64,000 bases of DNA from NCBI GenBank assembly GCA_018208355.1, contig CP062796.1:1644494-1708493 (forward strand). The letters run 5' to 3'. Under the pieces are notes generated by a model. The model was not told the DNA's origin. It ran no database searches and worked only from the letters and a program-made list of their open reading frames with translations. Source of the stretch: Candidatus Fermentithermobacillus carboniphilus. GTDB lineage: Bacteria; Bacillota; Sulfobacillia; Fermentithermobacillales; Fermentithermobacillaceae. The position numbers were made by a program, and so were the translations under genes. How positions within the stretch are numbered: the first letter of the stretch is position 1; each line of letters begins with the position of its first letter. Positions 54,953 to 63,555 of this stretch are shown piece by piece.

Positions 54953-55006
54953 AGCCCGGGTGTGAGGCAAGGTGTCGCCTCGAAAGGAGCCTATTTAATC
55001 CGGGCT
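54953..55006 (+). promoter_or_regulatory. Two-stem leader before the aldolase-like gene
   Basis: Outer stem: AGCCCGGG (54953-54960) with TCCGGGCT (54999-55006), one G-T pair. Inner hairpin: GAGGC (54964-54968) with GCCTC (54977-54981). The unpaired part AAAGGAGCC lies between them, so a ribosome site can be held inside the structure. Class unknown. Confidence 0.45.
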
Positions 55007-55016
55007 GGGTAAGGCC

Positions 55017-56270
55017 ATGAAAGGAAAATTTGCTACAGGAACTTCTTTGCACTCTCTGTTTCAGAGGTTGAATCCTTTCAATCAGGATCTGTCCCTCAAA
55101 CCGCTTCAGGAGCGGAAGACCATCCTGGCGGCTAACGCCAACTTTCCTTTTGACCTTCAGATCGGCGCTTATCTGGCCGCGGCCTCGCTGGAAGGCGGTT
55201 CGCCCATAATAGTCCAGTTCAGCGGCCAGGCACTTGAGGTCGCCGGTAGGGGATTGGGCGTGCGGGGTATGTCTCGGGTAGAGGCCCTTAAGCTGGGGGC
55301 AAGGCTCGCCCGCGAGACATCGGATGTCTTCGCCGAGGTTTACCGCCCTCCTTTTGTGGCCCTTGGCCTCGACCATTTTGCCATCCCTTATTCCGGCAGC
55401 GATGTGGGTCAAGAAAACCACGCGTCGAGAGGGTGCGATGGTAGCGGGCCGGGAAAGGGAGCCCTCCCGTCCGTTCCGGTTCCATCGAGAGCCCAAATCC
55501 GTGCCTTGCTCGATGAGGCTATCCAGGCTGCGTGCCAGGCAGGGGTACTTCTTCCTACAAAAGAAGAGGTCCTTCGCTGGGAGGACTATATGCTTTCTCC
55601 GATATACCGCGAGGCGGTGACGGGTTTCTGTGCAGCCGTGGAGGAACTGCGCCCAGCTTGGGCCATGATCGATACTGGGGAGATGCCAGCCGTCCTCAAT
55701 TTCGCGGTGACCAAAGAAGTGCGGGATATTCTTGCCGCAAGAGGATATGATGCCGTGATAGAAGCCGAGTATGGAGCCACGGGGCAGGCGGGACACTCGG
55801 AAGAGTACGTGAAACTGGATAGGGAAGAGCTTTTTGCTTTTGCCCGCTGCGTGGCGGGGTTTGTGAAGTACACGGGAGCCCGCGGCATCTCATACCCCAT
55901 AGGGATGGAGCACGCTGCCCCGGCGGCGGTGAAACATGATCCAGACACGGAGCGACTGGAAACGGTCCAGCGGGAAATCCTTAGGGTCACTGGCGTGTAC
56001 GTTCCTTTTGCCCAGCACGGTGGGACCGGAGCCAAGGAAGTCGAAAGAGGGCTCGTTGGCAAGAACAACATCAATACCTACTTCTTGGTAACACAGGCTC
56101 AATACCTGCTAGGACACGTGCTGGACAACCGCAAGGCTATCGAAGAAGGCAGAAAAGCCGCCTGTAGCTCGGACGTATATATCCGAACCGCCAGGCGGGT
56201 GATGGAAGCCGTAGTCGAGAAACTCAAAGAATGCGGGACCTACGGTATCTGGCCTGATATCGCTGCGTAG
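55017..56270 (+). CDS. Class II aldolase-like (fructose-bisphosphate aldolase superfamily) protein
   Basis: A 417-residue TIM-barrel protein resembling zinc-dependent class II aldolases. It has A-N-A-N-F-P-F near the start, L-D-H-F-A-I-P where family members have L-D-H-G, then E-A-E-Y-G, M-E-H-A-A-P and F-A-Q-H-G-G-T-G, which together can supply the metal ligands. It is about 100 residues longer than usual and carries a Gly/Ser-rich insert (about 127-162). It may act on a different sugar phosphate. ATG 55017; the binding site is weak (GGGTAAGG). Confidence 0.72.
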   Translation: MKGKFATGTSLHSLFQRLNPFNQDLSLKPLQERKTILAANANFPFDLQIGAYLAAASLEGGSPIIVQFSGQALEVAGRGLGVRGMSRVEALKLGARLARETSDVFAEVYRPPFVALGLDHFAIPYSGSDVGQENHASRGCDGSGPGKGALPSVPVPSRAQIRALLDEAIQAACQAGVLLPTKEEVLRWEDYMLSPIYREAVTGFCAAVEELRPAWAMIDTGEMPAVLNFAVTKEVRDILAARGYDAVIEAEYGATGQAGHSEEYVKLDREELFAFARCVAGFVKYTGARGISYPIGMEHAAPAAVKHDPDTERLETVQREILRVTGVYVPFAQHGGTGAKEVERGLVGKNNINTYFLVTQAQYLLGHVLDNRKAIEEGRKAACSSDVYIRTARRVMEAVVEKLKECGTYGIWPDIAA

Positions 56271-56277
56271 CGAGGTT

Positions 56278-57663
56278 TTAAACCTTCGCCGTTTTCCATT
56301 TGCCGCTCTTGAACCGTAGGGCGATCAGAAAGCCCCGCACGATCTGATCTGCCGCCATACCGAGCCAGGCGCCCGGAAGACCCAGGTGTACTACGTTGAC
56401 GAAAAACCAGCCCAGGAACACCCGCCCAAGCCACATTCCGATGGCGGTTGAATAAAGGGGGTACTTGGTATCTCCAGCACCTCTCAATCCCCCTGCGAGT
56501 ATGAACTGGGTCGACTGGGCAGGTTGGGCCAACGCATATATTTTCAGGATAAGCGCCGAAACTAATATCACGTTCATGTCATCGCTGTAAAGCATCGCGA
56601 TGTATTTTCCGAAAAAGAGGAACACGATAGCCATTGACACGCCGACGATAAGACCCATGTTAAGGGAGGTGTTGGCACAACGTTCGGCGTCATCGGGGCG
56701 TTCCGCGCCCAGGTACTGACCTACCAGAGTCGTCGCGGCGGTTGCAAAAGCTTGGCCCGGCATAAAAGTGAGGCTCAGTATGTTCATCCCCACCTGGTGG
56801 GCAGCGAATGTCACGGTCCCGAGAGAAGATACAACCTTGGCGAACATGACCTGTCCGGATCTCAACACCAGCTGTTCAAGGGCGGCGGGAAGACCGATAT
56901 TGTAGATCCGTTTCAAGATATTGATATCCGGACGGTATCGTTCTCGAAGGTCCAGCTTTATGGACTTTTCGCCTTTCACCGCGATGTAGATGAACCATAC
57001 GCATGCGACGAACCTGGAGAAAGTGGTCGCAACGCCTGCACCGAACACTCCCCATCTCGGGAACCCGAATTTCCCCCAGATGAGGATCCAGTTGAAGACT
57101 ATGTTAACCAGGTTGGCGAAAAGATTGACCGTCATGGGGGTCCTGGTATCTCCTGCTCCCCTGAGCGCAGAAGCTATTGCCATGGCTATGGCGTTAAAGA
57201 TGAATCCGTAACCTACTACCCGGAAATACGGTGTCCCCACAGCGATGACGTCTTCCTCGGCTCCCATGAACTTCAAGATCCAGGGCGCGGTGATCCCGGC
57301 AAAAAGGGAAATTACCAATCCCAGGAGAATAGTCACGAAGAAAGTCTGTTTCATGGTATCGGAAGCCCGTTTTGGTTCTCCCATACCTATGAAACGCGCT
57401 ACGAGGGCAGTGGTCCCGACGTTCAGTGCCTGAAAGATCGACTGAAGAAGCATCATTGGCTGGTTGGTCAGTCCTACAGAGGTGATGGCACTGGGTCCAA
57501 CGCGACCGACCTGGATCATATCTGCCATCCCCGTGAGGGAGACCAGGAACATCTCTACGAGAGTGGGGAAAGTGAGCGTCCAGACTATATGCTTTACTTC
57601 CTGACGGGAGAGCGCCGTCTGATCTTGTATTGCGACCTGAGTGGCTTTTCTCGACAACGGCAT
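56278..57663 (-). CDS. MATE family efflux transporter
   Basis: A 461-residue protein with twelve hydrophobic helices in two related halves. MATE signatures include G-A-G-D-T-R-T-P and the second-half G-A-G-D-T-K-Y-P at equivalent places. It exports organic cations, toxins or metabolites by Na+ or H+ antiport. ATG behind GAAGGAA. It converges with the aldolase-like gene, eight bases apart. Confidence 0.93.
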   Translation of the reverse strand: MPLSRKATQVAIQDQTALSRQEVKHIVWTLTFPTLVEMFLVSLTGMADMIQVGRVGPSAITSVGLTNQPMMLLQSIFQALNVGTTALVARFIGMGEPKRASDTMKQTFFVTILLGLVISLFAGITAPWILKFMGAEEDVIAVGTPYFRVVGYGFIFNAIAMAIASALRGAGDTRTPMTVNLFANLVNIVFNWILIWGKFGFPRWGVFGAGVATTFSRFVACVWFIYIAVKGEKSIKLDLRERYRPDINILKRIYNIGLPAALEQLVLRSGQVMFAKVVSSLGTVTFAAHQVGMNILSLTFMPGQAFATAATTLVGQYLGAERPDDAERCANTSLNMGLIVGVSMAIVFLFFGKYIAMLYSDDMNVILVSALILKIYALAQPAQSTQFILAGGLRGAGDTKYPLYSTAIGMWLGRVFLGWFFVNVVHLGLPGAWLGMAADQIVRGFLIALRFKSGKWKTAKV

Positions 57664-57758
57664 TTCCTTCTTTCGAACGAAGGTAATGAAAGTAGTTCTA
57701 TACCCGTAAGTTTAGCGATCCCATCTTATTAATGCAATATGGTTAGGAGGTAAGGGTC

Positions 57759-58313
57759 TTGACGGAGAAGTCGCTTAAACGCATCCTGGCGCCTTCGACG
57801 GCGCTGTATCCTTTGCCCGTGGTGTTGGTCTCGTGCGGAGACTACATGGGGGAGCGGAATGTCATAACTCTGGCATGGGTAGGGACGGTGGCCTCGGAAC
57901 CGCCGGCCGTCGCCATCGGAGTGAGGCCCACCAGGTTTTCTTACGGACTCATCCAGAGGTATGGGGATTTCGTGATCAACCTTCCGACAGCCGGCCAGGT
58001 AGAGATACTTGAATACTGCGGATCCGTGTCAGGCAGGAGCGAGGATAAGTTCGAGAAGGCGGGGCTCACCGCGGAGCGCGCGGAAAACGTACGGGCACCT
58101 CTGGTCGCCGAATTCCCCGTTAACATAGAATGCAAGGTTAAAGACCGGATTTCCCTCGGGAGCCACGACCTTTTCATCGGCGAAGTCCTCGCTGTGCACA
58201 TCGATCCCAAGGTGATGACTGGAGGAGAGGTGGATCCTCAAAAGATGGATCCGGTGGCGTACTTCAGGGGACAGTATTTCAGGCTTGGGGAGCTCGTCGG
58301 TAAAAGGCGCTAA
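57759..58313 (+). CDS. Flavin reductase-like protein (flavoredoxin family)
   Basis: A 184-residue FMN-binding split-barrel protein: P-L-P-V-V-L-V-S-C-G, I-T-L-A-W-V-G-T-V, S-Y-G-L-I-Q and D-F-V-I-N-L-P mark the family. Anaerobe members (flavoredoxin) shuttle electrons or reduce flavins. TTG 57759 follows TTAGGAGGTAAGG. The partner is unknown. Confidence 0.9.
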   Translation: MTEKSLKRILAPSTALYPLPVVLVSCGDYMGERNVITLAWVGTVASEPPAVAIGVRPTRFSYGLIQRYGDFVINLPTAGQVEILEYCGSVSGRSEDKFEKAGLTAERAENVRAPLVAEFPVNIECKVKDRISLGSHDLFIGEVLAVHIDPKVMTGGEVDPQKMDPVAYFRGQYFRLGELVGKRR

Positions 58314-58381
58314 TGTTCTTAGTCCCTGACCTCTGTCTCTAATGCCAGTCTCAGCACATGCGTAAACGGGAGGGGAGAAAA

Positions 58382-59179
58382 TTGGGGAATGATGAACCTT
58401 TTGTCTGCGACACTTTGACTGTAGAGACTGAGGGGCCTACAGCGGTAATAACGATTAATCGCCCTCACCTCTTGAACGCTCTGGATGAGAAATTTTTGAA
58501 AGAACTGGAACTTTCGCTCGACCGGTTTTCAGAAGACCCCTCTGTTTGGATACTCGTCATAACCGGCGCCGGGCCGAAAGCATTCGCAGCAGGTGCAGAC
58601 ATTACTTCTATGGAGCCGATGAATCCCGCTGAAGCCAAAGAGTTTTCCCGCCTGGGTCACAGGGTTTTCGCGAAACTCGAGGAGTTTCCCGGCGTGACGA
58701 TCGCAGCGGTGAACGGGTACGCGCTGGGTGGGGGCAACGAACTGGCTCTGTGCTGCGACATAAGGATAGGCTCAGAAAATGCCAAGTTTGGCCAGCCCGA
58801 GGTAGGCCTCGGGATCATTCCCGGCTGGGGAGGAACCCAGAGACTTATCCGAACAGTGGGAAGGGCCAACGCCCTTTATCTCCTTTTGACGGGACGCGTC
58901 ATAGATGCCAGGGAAGCCCACCGCATCGGTCTTTTGCACTTAGTGGTGCCGGAGGGCCAGGTTCTTGCGCGAGCCAAAGAGATTGCGGGGGAAATATCGA
59001 AAAAATCGCCATTTGCCGTAAAACAGGCCAAACTGGCAATTCTGCGCGGTAAAGAGCTGCCTCTTGCGGAGGGGATGAAACTTGAAGAGGAACTGTTTGG
59101 TCAGTGTTTTTCTCACCCCGACCAGAAGGAGGGGATGAGGGCGTTCATTGAAAAGAGGCCTGCTCGTTTCAGAGGTTGA
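58382..59179 (+). CDS. Enoyl-CoA hydratase/crotonase family protein
   Basis: A 265-residue crotonase with the oxyanion-hole and active-site regions: A-G-A-D-I near residue 70, G-G-G-N-E-L-A-L with the first catalytic Glu and G-Q-P-E-V-G-L with the second. Both Glu residues are kept, which fits hydration of 2-enoyl-CoA. TTG 58382 after AGGGGAG is preferred over ATG 58358. No neighbouring fatty-acid or butyrate genes help define the pathway. Confidence 0.92.
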   Translation: MGNDEPFVCDTLTVETEGPTAVITINRPHLLNALDEKFLKELELSLDRFSEDPSVWILVITGAGPKAFAAGADITSMEPMNPAEAKEFSRLGHRVFAKLEEFPGVTIAAVNGYALGGGNELALCCDIRIGSENAKFGQPEVGLGIIPGWGGTQRLIRTVGRANALYLLLTGRVIDAREAHRIGLLHLVVPEGQVLARAKEIAGEISKKSPFAVKQAKLAILRGKELPLAEGMKLEEELFGQCFSHPDQKEGMRAFIEKRPARFRG

Positions 59180-59247
59180 CGAAGCGTTTGTGTCATGCGT
59201 AACTCCATGGCGCTCGCATGACGATATAAGTAACGGGGTTTTCGACG

Positions 59248-62028
59248 TTGGGCACAGTGAACGAGACAAAAAGAACCCGGAGTTTCTCCGGGTATCTTCT
59301 TGCCGGAGTCATCGCAGCTGTCCTTGGTGCTGGCTCCTTTTTCCTCGCCCTGAACTACTTCACCTATAAGAGAAGCCTCTCGGAGGTAATCGTTGCCCGG
59401 GATATCTCCGGTAGCTCCCTCACGGCGTACAGGCCGAAGGGTCCGGAAAGCTTTACGAATATTCCTCTTGCTGAACGCGTGACCGTCGTCGATGCCGCAG
59501 GCAAGAAACTGACGCTCGAGAGCCTTGAACTCGGCCCGGGGAAAGAAAAAGTGGTGAAAGTAAGGGTGAGGCCAGACGGCAAGGTCGTCAAGATAGAAGA
59601 GCTGCCTTCGAGCTTTACAGCAACGGATGAAATCCGGGCGGTGGACGGCGATTCAATAACTTTAGGCGACCGGCGCTATGCCGCCGGAGAGGCCCTTTTC
59701 CTGACTTCAGGAAAAGGGCAGGGGAGAGCCGGGCTGACAGGTCTTATAGGCGAGGGAGATATGGTGAGAGTACTTGGGCACGAAAACACGGCTCTTTTGG
59801 TGGAAGTTGTGGAGAAAGCCGGTTCATTGTCTTTCGTCTCGAACGTCGAAGGAGCCAGGGTTTTTGCCGACGGGACCTATAGGGGGAAGACGCCGTGTAC
59901 CTTCAGGATTTCTCCGGGGACAAAAGACATTTTGGTGCGGGCTGAAGGCTACAAAGACTTGAGGTTGCCCGTGACCGTAGAACCTCTTAAGGAGACGAAA
60001 GTGACCGTCACTCTGGAACGTGTGACCGGGACATTGAAGGTTACCTCTAACCCGTCGGGGGCAGCCATCTATGTCGGCGGAGAGCTGAAAGGCCGTACGC
60101 CATTGACGCTGAATGTTCCGCCAGGAGAGTACGAGGTAACCGCCAAACTCGAAGGGTTCTACCCTAAGAGCGCCAAGGTCAGGATCGTGCAGGATAGAGA
60201 GCAGTTTTTAAGTTTCACGCTTGCGAAGGCGGCTTCCGGAGTTCCCGGTGGTTCTATCCGAAATCCCGGAGACGTCCCGGGAGAAAAAGTTATCGTCGAG
60301 AGGACCTGGCCGAACCTCGGTGTACTCGAAGTGAAGGACCCTAGAGGCAGCCTTCTGAGGTTAGCGATATCTGAGAACGTACCTCTCGAGCGGCTTCCTT
60401 TCGGTCGTATTTCGTGGGATAGGGTTATGCCTGGAGAAGAACTCGTTATCGAGACCGATCCGGAGGGAAATCTCAAGAAGGCCACCAGGATTTACGCCCA
60501 CTCGTTTTCAACTGAAGGAAAGATCATGTTCCGCGAGGGAAACAAGATTTTCGTGGGTGAGGGGTGGACGGAATGCCTCCTCCGGGACGATGCTATTGTT
60601 CATTCCGGCACCGTAGATGTCCCTCTCGAAACACTATCGGTTGGAGATACGGTTGCCGTCTACGGTGCTTCGCCACAGGACATAAGGTTCGTCGACCTTG
60701 AGCAAACTCTGGGAGAAAAAGCAGCTTTTGAGGGTTTTCTGGTGAAGACTTCCACAGGCCTGAGGATATTCAGCGACTACTCGTTGACCTGGTTTACCGT
60801 GCCGAACAATCTCCAGGTCGCCGATCCAGTCGCCCGGGTGACAGATAATCCATCTCGGGTGCCGTCGGGTTCCCGCCTCAGGTTCTATATAAATCCTGTT
60901 GGTGATGTGGTGTGGGCTGAATACGTGTGGAAGGCAGGTGCATCTTTGGAGGGCCGGGTGGGGCTTATTGCCGGAGCCTCTTTGCACGTTATGCCCGGGT
61001 GGCAGGAGGTCTTCATCAGCGAGAAAACTTCGGTATTCCTGGATCGGGAAAAACGCCCCTACTATGACGTCAAGGTGGGTGATCTCGTGCTGGCGGCCGG
61101 ACCGTCCGGGGACGACATCCGCTTCATATGGGTTGAGGACCGGCTGCTGTACGTCAGGACCGGTACAGGATTCATAGGTGCGAAAGATCCAAGAGGAGGG
61201 AGGATCTTTTACGAGCTTCCATCTTCGGGACAAGGTGAGCCGTACCCGCGACTCTTAGATACGAAGATCACTTTTTCTTACCCGGCACAGCGGAAGAACC
61301 TGAGCTTGAGGGAACTTTCCTGGGGAGATAAGGTCAAACTCTTTTTCGACGAAGAGGGGAGGGTTGTCTGGGGAGAGGTCGTGGAAGCCAATGAGATCAA
61401 ACTCTTGGGTCACTACCTCGGAACTCAAGACGGGTTCTACTATTTCACGGGGTTTTCGCGTTTTACTCCCGGAGAGAATATCGTCGTCATTGGACTCTCC
61501 GAAGGAGAGAAATTGACGAAAGGCTCTCGAGTGTTTGTCGGAGGAAAAGGCAACATCATCAATTACCTCGAGGTGGATAATCTTGTCCGCCCCGAAAGGT
61601 GGGTTTTGGGCACGGTTCTTTCTGTGGCGAAGGGAAGCATGAGGCTTTCGAGCGGACAGACAGTCCAGGAACTGAAGGTGAGTAAGGACGCCTGGTTTTG
61701 CGACTGGAACGCCAGAGAAGACGGGGATCTTTTGAAACTATTTCCGGGCGACAGGGTAAGCGTCGCTCTCGGAAAAGAAGGGACCGTGCTCTATGTCGAG
61801 AGGGGCTATTCTCCGCCCTTCAAGATCGAAGGTAGCGTGACTTACGCGCAGGGAAGGGTCATAACTGTCTCGGGTAAAAACGGGACCAGCACTATCGTCA
61901 TAGATAGCGGTGCCACGGTATACAGAGGAGGGCAGAAGGTTGGTCCGTGGTCGATCCAGAAGGGGGATAAAGTGAAGGCCTCCGGTTCAAGTAAAGATAG
62001 CGTGGACCTGGTTGTCTCGGGGTGGTAG
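59248..62028 (+). CDS. Large membrane-anchored PEGA-domain protein with repeated beta modules
   Basis: A 926-residue protein. An N-terminal helix (about 14-36) anchors it or serves as signal. A beta-rich region follows, then two PEGA domains (about 193-262 and 264-332; the second holds S-N-P-S-G-A-A-I-Y-V-G). From about 350 to the end come several modules of 80-110 residues, each with a strand like L-S-V-G-D-T-V-A-V-Y-G, V-K-V-G-D-L-V-L-A-A-G or F-P-G-D-R-V-S-V; they resemble the DUF5666-type beta barrel. PEGA domains are common in surface proteins. Catalytic residues are not apparent. The start is TTG 59248 or GTG 59257, both with weak sites. Confidence 0.7.
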   Translation: MGTVNETKRTRSFSGYLLAGVIAAVLGAGSFFLALNYFTYKRSLSEVIVARDISGSSLTAYRPKGPESFTNIPLAERVTVVDAAGKKLTLESLELGPGKEKVVKVRVRPDGKVVKIEELPSSFTATDEIRAVDGDSITLGDRRYAAGEALFLTSGKGQGRAGLTGLIGEGDMVRVLGHENTALLVEVVEKAGSLSFVSNVEGARVFADGTYRGKTPCTFRISPGTKDILVRAEGYKDLRLPVTVEPLKETKVTVTLERVTGTLKVTSNPSGAAIYVGGELKGRTPLTLNVPPGEYEVTAKLEGFYPKSAKVRIVQDREQFLSFTLAKAASGVPGGSIRNPGDVPGEKVIVERTWPNLGVLEVKDPRGSLLRLAISENVPLERLPFGRISWDRVMPGEELVIETDPEGNLKKATRIYAHSFSTEGKIMFREGNKIFVGEGWTECLLRDDAIVHSGTVDVPLETLSVGDTVAVYGASPQDIRFVDLEQTLGEKAAFEGFLVKTSTGLRIFSDYSLTWFTVPNNLQVADPVARVTDNPSRVPSGSRLRFYINPVGDVVWAEYVWKAGASLEGRVGLIAGASLHVMPGWQEVFISEKTSVFLDREKRPYYDVKVGDLVLAAGPSGDDIRFIWVEDRLLYVRTGTGFIGAKDPRGGRIFYELPSSGQGEPYPRLLDTKITFSYPAQRKNLSLRELSWGDKVKLFFDEEGRVVWGEVVEANEIKLLGHYLGTQDGFYYFTGFSRFTPGENIVVIGLSEGEKLTKGSRVFVGGKGNIINYLEVDNLVRPERWVLGTVLSVAKGSMRLSSGQTVQELKVSKDAWFCDWNAREDGDLLKLFPGDRVSVALGKEGTVLYVERGYSPPFKIEGSVTYAQGRVITVSGKNGTSTIVIDSGATVYRGGQKVGPWSIQKGDKVKASGSSKDSVDLVVSGW

Positions 62029-62664
62029 TTGAAACCTCTCGATGAACGCTTGTCTGGACATCCATGCTTCTTTCGGCACGTATCCTCTCAATGCCTCTAA
62101 AAGACCATGCGGAGGCTGCTTGCCGTAGCCCGCTTTACCGCGATCTCCAGTCTCGGGGGTTCCAGAAACGTTTTCCGGATGAAAATGCCTTTTGACTGTC
62201 ACCCTGTAAAGATACGAAAGGTAGCGCATGTGGATTCCCTGGAGGACCCAGGGCCAGAGCGGTAAGTCTCTTATCTCAAAACCGAAACGGAGAAGTTCTT
62301 TATCCAGAAAGGTCACGCTGTGTATTGCAGCGACTCTCATCCCGATAGGGTCTTTTTGGAGCCAGGAACTTATCCACCTGAAAGAATCCCGGGCTTCCTT
62401 GAGAAGCTGGATCCTGGTTTTCATGTTAGGGGAAGCCCCGCCGTAAATCCTGGATATTTCCCTGCTATCGAGGTGCAGCTGGGCCACTTGTGCGCCCCTC
62501 GGGATGACTGTACCGTCCGAAAGAATAACTTGAGTTTCCTGCGTCCTCAGCTCGATGCGTATGAGTCCCGACTGTCCGCACCTGATAAGCTTCCTCTTTT
62601 TTTCGAAAGTTGCCTCTAGGACATTTTGGACGCTTCGTAGAAGTCTTCTGAAAGATTCCGCCAT
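61987..62664 (-). CDS. YkoP-like protein
   Basis: A 225-residue protein of no certain function. It resembles YkoP, a Bacillus family found next to or fused with polysaccharide deacetylases: L-I-R-I-E-L-R near residue 35, an I-P-x-G-x-x-V-A-Q-L-H-L-D segment, and a long helix-rich part. No signal peptide is seen. ATG behind GAGGAAAG. It is downstream of a deacetylase and a glycosyltransferase, so a role in envelope glycolipid or polymer handling is likely. Its 3' end overlaps the PEGA gene by 42 bases. Confidence 0.6.
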   Translation of the reverse strand: MAESFRRLLRSVQNVLEATFEKKRKLIRCGQSGLIRIELRTQETQVILSDGTVIPRGAQVAQLHLDSREISRIYGGASPNMKTRIQLLKEARDSFRWISSWLQKDPIGMRVAAIHSVTFLDKELLRFGFEIRDLPLWPWVLQGIHMRYLSYLYRVTVKRHFHPENVSGTPETGDRGKAGYGKQPPHGLLEALRGYVPKEAWMSRQAFIERFQLPPRDNQVHAIFT

Positions 62665-62731
62665 ATGGCTTTCCTCCCCGGTAAACGGTCACGATACCGG
62701 CAGCGACTTCGGGAAATGGTCGAAAAACCAA

Positions 62732-63520
62732 TCATGCGACACGATCACGGGACACTGTGGCTTCATTGGTCTGGCCGAGGAGTTCCTGAACCGTGACCGG
62801 CACGTACCCCATGTTCCTGATTCCATCGAGGATGAGGGGGAGAGCAGCGACCGTCTTTCCGGAATAGGGACCGCCGTCGTGAAGCAGGATGATGGCTCCG
62901 GGAAAAAGGTTCTCAAGGACGTTCCTCGCGACGCGGTAAGCATCGAACGTCTTCTTCCAGTCGTTGCCCGGGATGGACCACATAACCCTGGTAAAATTCT
63001 TGGTGAGAAGACAGTTCCATAGAGACCAAAACCCCCAGGGTGGCCTGTACAGCACGGACTGGCAGGAACCGGACCGGACGATGCTATCTGAATGACCCGG
63101 CAAGTCGCCGAAAACCGCTTTCGCGGCTGTGGCGAGGGTACGCCAGGTGCCAAGAGGGCCCAGGAGCCACGGGTGAAGGTGGTTGTGGCCATGTAATCCG
63201 ATCTCGTGACCTTCACTGCGAATCCTCTCAAAAAGTTCCGGGTACTTCTGGCATTTTTCCGCCAGCACGAAAAATGTGGCTTTGCAAGAGTACTCCCTAA
63301 GAATGTCGAGTATAGCCGGGGTGAATCTGGGATCGGGCCCGTCGTCAAAAGTGATGGAACAGAGAGATAGATTAGCCGTTTTCCCCGTCCTACAGTAAGT
63401 CCCACCTGCCGCGCGGATGACCCCCTTCCCCAGATAGCGCAGGAGAAGATGAGGTATGATGTAGGACGTTAAAGAGAACGCGACCAGAGCGTACGCCAGA
63501 AACGAGATTCCGTGCCGCAT
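62732..63520 (-). CDS. Polysaccharide deacetylase (NodB domain), membrane-anchored
   Basis: A protein of about 262 residues: one N-terminal membrane helix (about 6-28), then the NodB domain with T-F-D-D-G-P-D (base and metal Asp), H-G-H-N-H-L-H (metal His region), Y-R-P-P-W-G and L-L-H-D-G-G. Such enzymes remove N- or O-acetyl groups from peptidoglycan or secreted glycans. ATG 63520 is eight bases after AGGAAGG; TTG 63526 is the alternative. Confidence 0.92.
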   Translation of the reverse strand: MRHGISFLAYALVAFSLTSYIIPHLLLRYLGKGVIRAAGGTYCRTGKTANLSLCSITFDDGPDPRFTPAILDILREYSCKATFFVLAEKCQKYPELFERIRSEGHEIGLHGHNHLHPWLLGPLGTWRTLATAAKAVFGDLPGHSDSIVRSGSCQSVLYRPPWGFWSLWNCLLTKNFTRVMWSIPGNDWKKTFDAYRVARNVLENLFPGAIILLHDGGPYSGKTVAALPLILDGIRNMGYVPVTVQELLGQTNEATVSRDRVA

Positions 63521-63555
63521 CTCCAAAACCTTCCTGAAAATGATTTTTCAAGAGG

